From positions 1-10,965 of the forward strand of contig JADNRX010001340.1 in the NCBI GenBank assembly GCA_015501595.1: a stretch of DNA of 10,965 nt, in the 5' to 3' direction. Below, one piece after another: positions 6,458-10,965 of this stretch. The notes below the pieces were generated by a model that was not told the DNA's origin, did no database searches, and worked only from the letters and a program-made list of their open reading frames with translations. The first letter of the stretch is position 1. Each line of letters starts with the position of its first letter. The DNA is from Hymenopellis radicata. Taxonomy: Eukaryota; Basidiomycota; Agaricomycetes; Agaricales; Physalacriaceae. The translations under genes and the position numbers were made by a program.

Positions 6458-8024
6458 ATGGAATCCAATTCCTCCTCTTCCACGTTTGATAGCCAATCGA
6501 TCACCCACTCCCCTCTCATACGCCACTTACTTGGTGGCAACCTAGCGCCAACTGACGACGAGCGTACTACTCTCGCTGCGTGCCGCGAAAAGAGCCGCGT
6601 CCGTCTTGCATCCTTAAATGATACGATGGAGGCCATGAAGGCCCAGCTCGCCGTCATGACAGAGGATGCATCTCAGCTTTCAAAAGAACTCGAGGTCCTC
6701 GATATGGTCCTCCACCCAGTCCGCAGTCTTCCCCCGAAATCATTCAGCACATATGCCAGCTCGCATGGAAGACCTCCAGAGCCCGTCGCTTGAAGCGCTG
6801 GCATCCCCGGACATTATAGACTCCTTATCCATGCGACATCCATCGTGGGTATGCGCGCAAGTATGTCACCGGTGGCGGTATGTCATCTGGAATGCTCCGC
6901 AGTGTTGGACTAGTGTGGTCCTTTCATTCGACAAGCCCGTGACAGTGTTGAAATTATCGCTTCTCCTTCTCGAGGTAATGGCACGTACCAGAGGTCTCCC
7001 TCTGTCGATCGCGCTCCATAGCCGTAAACCCATCCCATTCCCAGCCATGCCGACTTCCTTCATAGCTGCTCCCGCTGGCAACATGCTACTTTGTCCCTCA
7101 AGATGAGCGATTTCAGGTTGCTCTCGGAAATGAAGCATGCATTCGGTGGATTACGCACCTTGCAGCTGGATATTCACGAACCCCCGCCGTTGTCAACGCT
7201 GGAGCTGCCGATTGACACTTTTTCGGAAGCACATCGCTTATACAGTCTCGAGATGGTCCACACGTAACACCCTTCTTCCATTTGGGATGGCATCGAATAC
7301 AGAGGTTCACTCATCAGGGAAGTCAACATGCCCTTTCCATCGCGGAAGCCCACGGGATTCTCGTACGGATGAGCTCGATCAGAGTCGCCGATATAACCCT
7401 GGCGCGCTCCTCATTGTTCATGCCTCCACCTACCTTAGATGCGCCATCCTGCCTTTTGTGTACTCTAACATTACATGATGGACCTTCCACCCAGTATGTT
7501 TTGTGCATCACGTCCTTCCTGAAACCGTACACCTCCCAACCTTACTTCCCTCACACTCGACATGGTCTTATCACCGTTGAAATCTTCAAGGCGGCGGTGT
7601 CCATCCATTCTCAATCTCTCACTTTCTGTTCAGAACTTTGGACCCCGGGACTCTAAGCACTGGGGAATCCTTGTATATGCATCCTCGGTGCAGATTTCGC
7701 GTTGCACGTACAGGCAGATGTAGATTTGGAGCTGGTCTTCTCCCGGCAAAGGATGCTTTCATGGAGTTGCCGATCCACAGCCTGACATTCACTGGTGGAG
7801 GATCCGTTACCATGTCGCACGACGGTGGTTAGTTTAGCGGGTAACACTTTCTCGGCGCTTTGGAGCAAGGGAGTATTCAAGACGCTATCTATTCATCGGC
7901 GAGTTTCGTGGGCAATCAAGCGATGACGACGCTGAGAGGCCTTGTCGAGAAGGGATTGGTGCTAGACATGAGAGATGCAAATGGTTCTTCCTGGAGGCTC
8001 GACTGTGGCGAGGTCGATTGCTGA
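6458..8024 (+). pseudogene. F-box/LRR-like protein pseudogene B
   Basis: Nearly full-length basidiomycete F-box protein gene, now broken. From ATG 6458 it reads MESNSSSSTFDSQS..., a helical segment (SRVRLASLNDTMEAMKAQLA) and LHPVRSLPP. A one-base loss at 6735 shifts the frame to EIIQHICQLA, and a second one-base loss near 6764 shifts it again to MEDLQSPSLEALASP. Then follows the F-box core PSWVCAQVCHRWRYVIWNAP with QCWTSVVLSFD. Another shift near 7060 leads to RWQHATLSLKMSDFRLLSEM and LRTLQLDIHEPPPLSTLELP, a stop at 7265-7267, then leucine-rich pieces in two further frames, and finally TLRGLVEKGLVLDMRDANG ending at TGA 8022-8024. Copy A supports both early indels because it keeps the un-shifted forms. 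I see no introns that would repair the breaks. Confidence 0.78.
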
Positions 8025-8479
8025 GGGTTCAATTCACTGGCATTTTCATTTTCCATTTCTCGTGTTGTCAACTACGCGTTCTTGATATTATGTATTCTTG
8101 TTGGAGTACGGTCAGCCTAGCTTCTGAACATTTCAAGTCTTCATTCTCTTTCCACTCTCTCCATCCTGCCCTTCGTGCAGGGCTCAGTGTATGTTACTTC
8201 GCGCTCTTGATTGCCTTTCTACTCTGTAATGCTGTTTATTCAATCATACCACTCATCGTTAGGAAACTGAGTGACCCGATATTCATGCAGGGAACGAGGG
8301 AGGGGAATATGAAGCATGGATGAAGGCGCGTTCGCACAATTGGGAAGTCGTAGTATGGGAACGCGTATGGTTGGCCCGCTGCATGGAAGACTGTCCTCCC
8401 TGGCTCCCATGGTCATTTCCCCACATAAGTAGTTTTCGCGACGCATGCTCATCCTCCTCGCTCCGTTTCCAATATCAAC
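8025..8479. other. No recognisable gene
   Basis: Downstream of F-box B the sequence is T/C-rich (about 8030-8230) and looks like 3' untranslated or intergenic DNA. The 101-codon frame at 8018-8323 begins inside the last F-box codons, is hydrophobic only because of the T-rich base composition, and has no homologue I know. A 38-codon frame from ATG 8318 (MDEGAFAQLGSRSMGTRMVG...) also has no support. Confidence 0.4.
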
Positions 8480-8779
8480 TTGCAATCAGGCAGTAGGACG
8501 GGGGCACCTCAGACGGACCCACATCGTTGTAGAAAGTCTGATGTTCGGGCCATACCAGATGATCCAAGCTACAGCTCTGAGCTGACCCGCCTTTCGCGTA
8601 CTTATTGTTCCAGGAAAACGCACATGAAGCCACCTACCCTCATAGTGAACTGCTGTGGTGTTCGGGGTCTAATCAATGTTATGGCGAACGACGTCGTGAT
8701 GACAGAAAGGTTCGATCAATTTTGGAGTTTGTATCAAGAAGTCGCCCACAGACGGCTTCAAGCCACAGCCACAAAGTAA
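8480..8779 (+). CDS. Hypothetical protein tail, copy 2 of repeated ORF
   Basis: Open for 99 codons to TAA 8777-8779. The first ATG in frame is at 8624, giving 51 residues (MKPPTLIVNCCGVRGLINVM...). From GLINVMANDVVMTERFDQFW to AHRRLQATATK it repeats the tail at 2139-2242. Of the differences inside this stretch, three are silent and about four change an amino acid, so selection cannot be judged from two copies. The upstream part (SSELTRLSRTYCSRKTH) differs from copy 1. An acceptor-like attgttccag lies just before 8613. The family is not recognised. It may be the terminal exon of a repeated or mobile gene. Confidence 0.25.
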   Translation: MQSGSRTGAPQTDPHRCRKSDVRAIPDDPSYSSELTRLSRTYCSRKTHMKPPTLIVNCCGVRGLINVMANDVVMTERFDQFWSLYQEVAHRRLQATATK

Positions 8780-8895
8780 GAGGACGAATTTGACAATTCG
8801 AATATAACTGGTATCAAACGACAAATTCTAAGAACTCGAGCCTAGAAGAAAAAGGAAGGTGAGTTTCTGGAGAGTCAAATGCATACGAACTACGA
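8644..8895 (+). repeat. Dispersed direct repeat, copy 2
   Basis: Same orientation as copy 1 (2113-2359), about 6.5 kb away. The right edge gaactacga falls 8 bp before the stop codon of the PP2C relic on the other strand. The noncoding half (8780-8895) is as well conserved as the coding half, with one A fewer near 8818. This suggests the whole block moved or was duplicated as a unit rather than only a protein being kept. Confidence 0.85.
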
Positions 8896-8903
8896 GCCTT
8901 GAA

Positions 8904-9370
8904 CTACGCTTTAAACAACACGACGCCCAAAGACAATGCCTCTCCTGACACCACCTTGTCAGTAAGCGCCCAACTGTCGCCTTCTTTTGCTATCCATCCG
9001 AGAGCCTCTAGCACCTTGGCCGACACACTGACAGCGCGCGCTAGATGTAGATGATCTTGAACAAGTTTAACGGTAGCCTCAGGAGAGAACGAAGCGGGAA
9101 AGACGCCACGCGACGCCATTATCAGAATATCGCCATTCTCTATTCGCACAGTCGCCGTAATAGGCTGTCACGTACGGGGCGTCACCGCATCGTGTGCAAG
9201 ATCCGTGAAGCCAATCATTTGGCGTACGTCTTTCGTCCACTTCCATGGTGCGTGCCGAAGACGCGAAGCGGAGAACAACCCCAGAGCCACCCATTCTTGC
9301 CCAAGAGGTTGTCTTCATCAGGATGAAGCGCGAGGAGTTGGCGCTCGTCCTCAACAGTCGGTCGCGCAAT
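8904..9370 (-). pseudogene. PP2C-type protein phosphatase, C-terminal relic
   Basis: C-terminal half of a PP2C (PPM) Ser/Thr phosphatase of the mitochondrial pyruvate-dehydrogenase-phosphatase-like kind. From about 9370 the minus strand reads TVEDERQLLALHPDEDNLLG, then GCSPLRVFG, corresponding to the RAFGD motif. A frameshift near 9244-9258 leads into APWKWTKDVRQMIGFTDLAH and DAVTPRT, an in-frame TGA at 9168-9170, then QPITATVRIENGDILIMASR and GVFPASFSPEATVKLVQDHL, ending LGVVLFKA at TAG 8904-8906. The family's metal-binding ASDG is ASRG here, so the catalytic Asp is lost, and the Asp of RAFGD is also missing. The N-terminal half is absent upstream of 9370. A frameshift, a stop and two lost key residues mark it as dead. 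The plus-strand ORF 9051-9326 is a shadow. Confidence 0.72.
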
Positions 9371-9490
9371 AGGCTTGGTTTATAATAAATCTGAGGATTG
9401 CAAACGGTTTATAATTTTTTTCTCGCGACACAGGTGTTTCTAACCAGGTTTTAAACTCTCAGCCGAGGTACCCGAGGCGCCCACGTGACT
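9371..9490. other. AT-rich spacer
   Basis: Between the transposase stop and the truncated end of the PP2C relic. It contains ggtttataat twice (9377-9386 and 9406-9415) followed by a T run, and a cacgtgac motif near 9482. It could hold the 3' end of the hAT element, but terminal inverted repeats cannot be judged because the other end lies outside the window. Confidence 0.3.
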
Positions 9491-10962
9491 TCAAAATTCC
9501 AAATCCATTATGTCCTCGACCACCGCGAATGCCTTTGCCGCCGTCGTCTTAGCTGCTCCAGAGGTGGCAGAGCCACCCTGAGGCACAATGGGAGCCTCAC
9601 TGAGAAGGTCACGGAAGTATGGAAGACTCAAATCAATACCTTCCCCGCCATTGTCGGAGCCCTCGATGTCAAAACTCTTCGTGTTGTCGCTGACAACGGG
9701 GCACGGATTGTCCTCCTCATCCATATTGCCATCAAGGGCATCGAGTCCCTCCTGTGCATCGATAGTGAGGTTGGGCGGGTCACCTTTCGGAGAGGTTGAT
9801 CATCGGTCTCTTCTGGCCGCGCGGGAATGGGCGCTGTCGAGTTTGATGGTGGAGTCTCGGGCGCATCCTTGGCGGACTTTGCTGATGCAAAGAGCGTCCC
9901 CACACTGCGCCAGTTCAGTGTTGGCGGTGATGGGAGCGACGTCTAAAGGCAAGTTAGTGCTAGACTTTGATGAATACAATGATATGATCTTACCTGTTTG
10001 CTCATTCGGTCAACGCGTCGATTGTGCTGGCGGATTTTGGTCATCCCCACAACACTTTCAGCTTTCTGAGAGGCACGATCGACGGTGTTCATCCGAGTGA
10101 AGGATGACACAGTACGTTCTTCCGGCATTGAATTTGGCAGCAGAGAAAATATTTTAATCGCAATAAACTAGCATCTGTGTCAGCAAGCAAGTGAAATGCG
10201 GCGAAACGAACTCACTGCAAGAACATCAGCATGAGGGCTCTCTGACATCGTACGCCAGTACTCCAGTGGAGTTCGCGCATGAACACGAGCACTAAAAGGC
10301 GCGTGTTGACGTGTATAAGCTTCGAACTGGCTTTTCAATGCGGCTACGGCTGCAGTGCTAGTCTCGTACTGACTGCATGCCGGAATGTCACGCCCGCGAC
10401 TGTTCATCTCATGATAGAGAGTCTGAATAAGAAAAAGCCCGACCTTTGCATAGGTAGGCATGGCGTCGCGAAGATCTTGATCAGTTCGGTCTGATGGAGG
10501 TCCACGGAGCCGGACAATGCCACGCTCAGAACGTTTGCCTGCGATTTACGTAGAATAGGACTGCTGAGTTGTTCTAGATACAAAATGAGAGGCGGAAGCT
10601 ATAGTATGACAGCACATACCGGGATCAAGATAAAAGCCAGCTAAGTAGACAACACCCCTCTCGCCACCGATCATCTCCTTATAGCGGCTGTTGATGATTT
10701 TGCGAATTGCCTCCTGCAGCTCTGGAGGATATCCCTGGGCGTTGTTTACGAAAAGATCCCGAATGACAGCAGTAATCGCGACATAGAACTTCCACACATC
10801 ACCGACTGTTGTATCAAGTCCTTCGAGACACTTGATTGCCCGTGCAATGGGCTCTAGAACGCAGACGAGCTGAGTCAGTCGTAAATTAAACGCCTGCGAA
10901 AGTGGAAGGTTCTTGAGGAATGCTAACGGCTGGAAGAGTTTAAGTATGAGACGACATAACAA
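9491..10962 (-). CDS. hAT family transposase (RNase H-like), 5' partial
   Basis: C-terminal part of a hAT transposase: RNase H-like catalytic fold followed by the hAT dimerisation domain. Exons (minus): 10962-10620, 10538-10216, 10167-9994 and 9942-9491. The introns of 81, 48 and 51 nt have gtatgt, gtgagt and gtaaga donors, and all joins are in frame. Exon 1 reads LEPIARAIKCLEGLDTTVGD and GVVYLAGFYLDPG. Exon 2 has LKSQFEAYTRQHAPFSARVH and the dimerisation start TPLEYWRTMSESPHADVLA. Exon 3 has IKIFSLLPNSMPEERTVSSF, the conserved ER-F core. Exon 4 is a Pro/Ser then acidic tail with YFRDLLSEAP, stop TGA 9491-9493. One oddity: within exon 4 the frame changes near 9783, between DDQPLRK and GDPPNLTIDAQEGLDALDG, a one-base loss in the tail. 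The catalytic Asp region and zinc finger lie outside the window. Confidence 0.85.
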
Positions 10963-10965
10963 AAT

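Noticed and set aside
8018..8323. 101-codon hydrophobic ORF as a membrane protein
   Set aside because: It starts within the end of the F-box pseudogene; its hydrophobicity follows from T-rich DNA and there is no homologue or initiation support.
2113..8895. The direct repeats as LTRs of a single retrotransposon
   Set aside because: The interval has no reverse transcriptase, integrase or primer site and contains ATP4 and F-box relics; the repeat holds coding sequence and lacks TG...CA ends.
9163..9183. DAPYVTA reading as the PP2C PPYVTA motif, which would need an extra frameshift
   Set aside because: The frame TPRT-stop-QPITATVRIENGD explains the same bases with one stop codon and no extra shifts.
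9588..10100. 170-codon plus-strand ORF
   Set aside because: It runs antisense to hAT transposase exons 3 and 4 and across their intron, with no family motif.

Overview
The window looks like nuclear DNA of a basidiomycete fungus, most likely an Agaricomycete. The evidence is short spliceosomal introns of about 40-80 nt with GTRNGT donors and CTRAC/CTGAC branch points, F-box proteins of the basidiomycete type, a Zn2Cys6 factor containing the motif SLTTG.GNR.VLANT, and a hAT-type transposase of the kind common in mushroom genomes. There is no sign of bacterial organisation.

Layout. 1-2360: mostly decayed coding pieces, plus one minus-strand tRNA-Ala(TGC) with a 10-nt intron at 330-411. 2113-2359: first copy of a roughly 250-bp dispersed repeat that carries a conserved ORF tail. 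2461-2830: a minus-strand stretch with several consensus introns, unidentified. About 2885-3221: the N-terminal piece of a broken Zn2Cys6 transcription factor. 3320-4074: ATP4, subunit b of mitochondrial ATP synthase, intact through three exons but with an unresolved 5' end. 4167-5795: an approximately 810-bp tandem duplication in which each unit holds three copies of a 22-nt hairpin motif. 5826-8024: two F-box pseudogenes in tandem, the first internally deleted and the second near full length with several frameshifts, separated by a short region with a perfect double Gcn4/AP-1-type palindrome. 8644-8895: second copy of the dispersed repeat, ending 8 bp from the end of a PP2C-type phosphatase pseudogene (8904-9370, minus). 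9491-10962: a largely intact hAT transposase on the minus strand, running off the right edge.

The genes do not form a pathway. The window reads as a recombination- and transposon-rich region made of N- or C-terminal fragments of unrelated genes (Zn2Cys6 factor, PP2C, two F-box proteins), a tandem duplication and dispersed repeats, surrounding one housekeeping gene, ATP4. The two dispersed-repeat copies lie in the same orientation about 6.5 kb apart and bracket ATP4 and the F-box relics. I did not find a convincing new multi-gene system. The most unusual items are the hairpin-bearing tandem duplication, the repeat with a conserved unidentified protein tail, and the junction between the transcription-factor fragment and ATP4.
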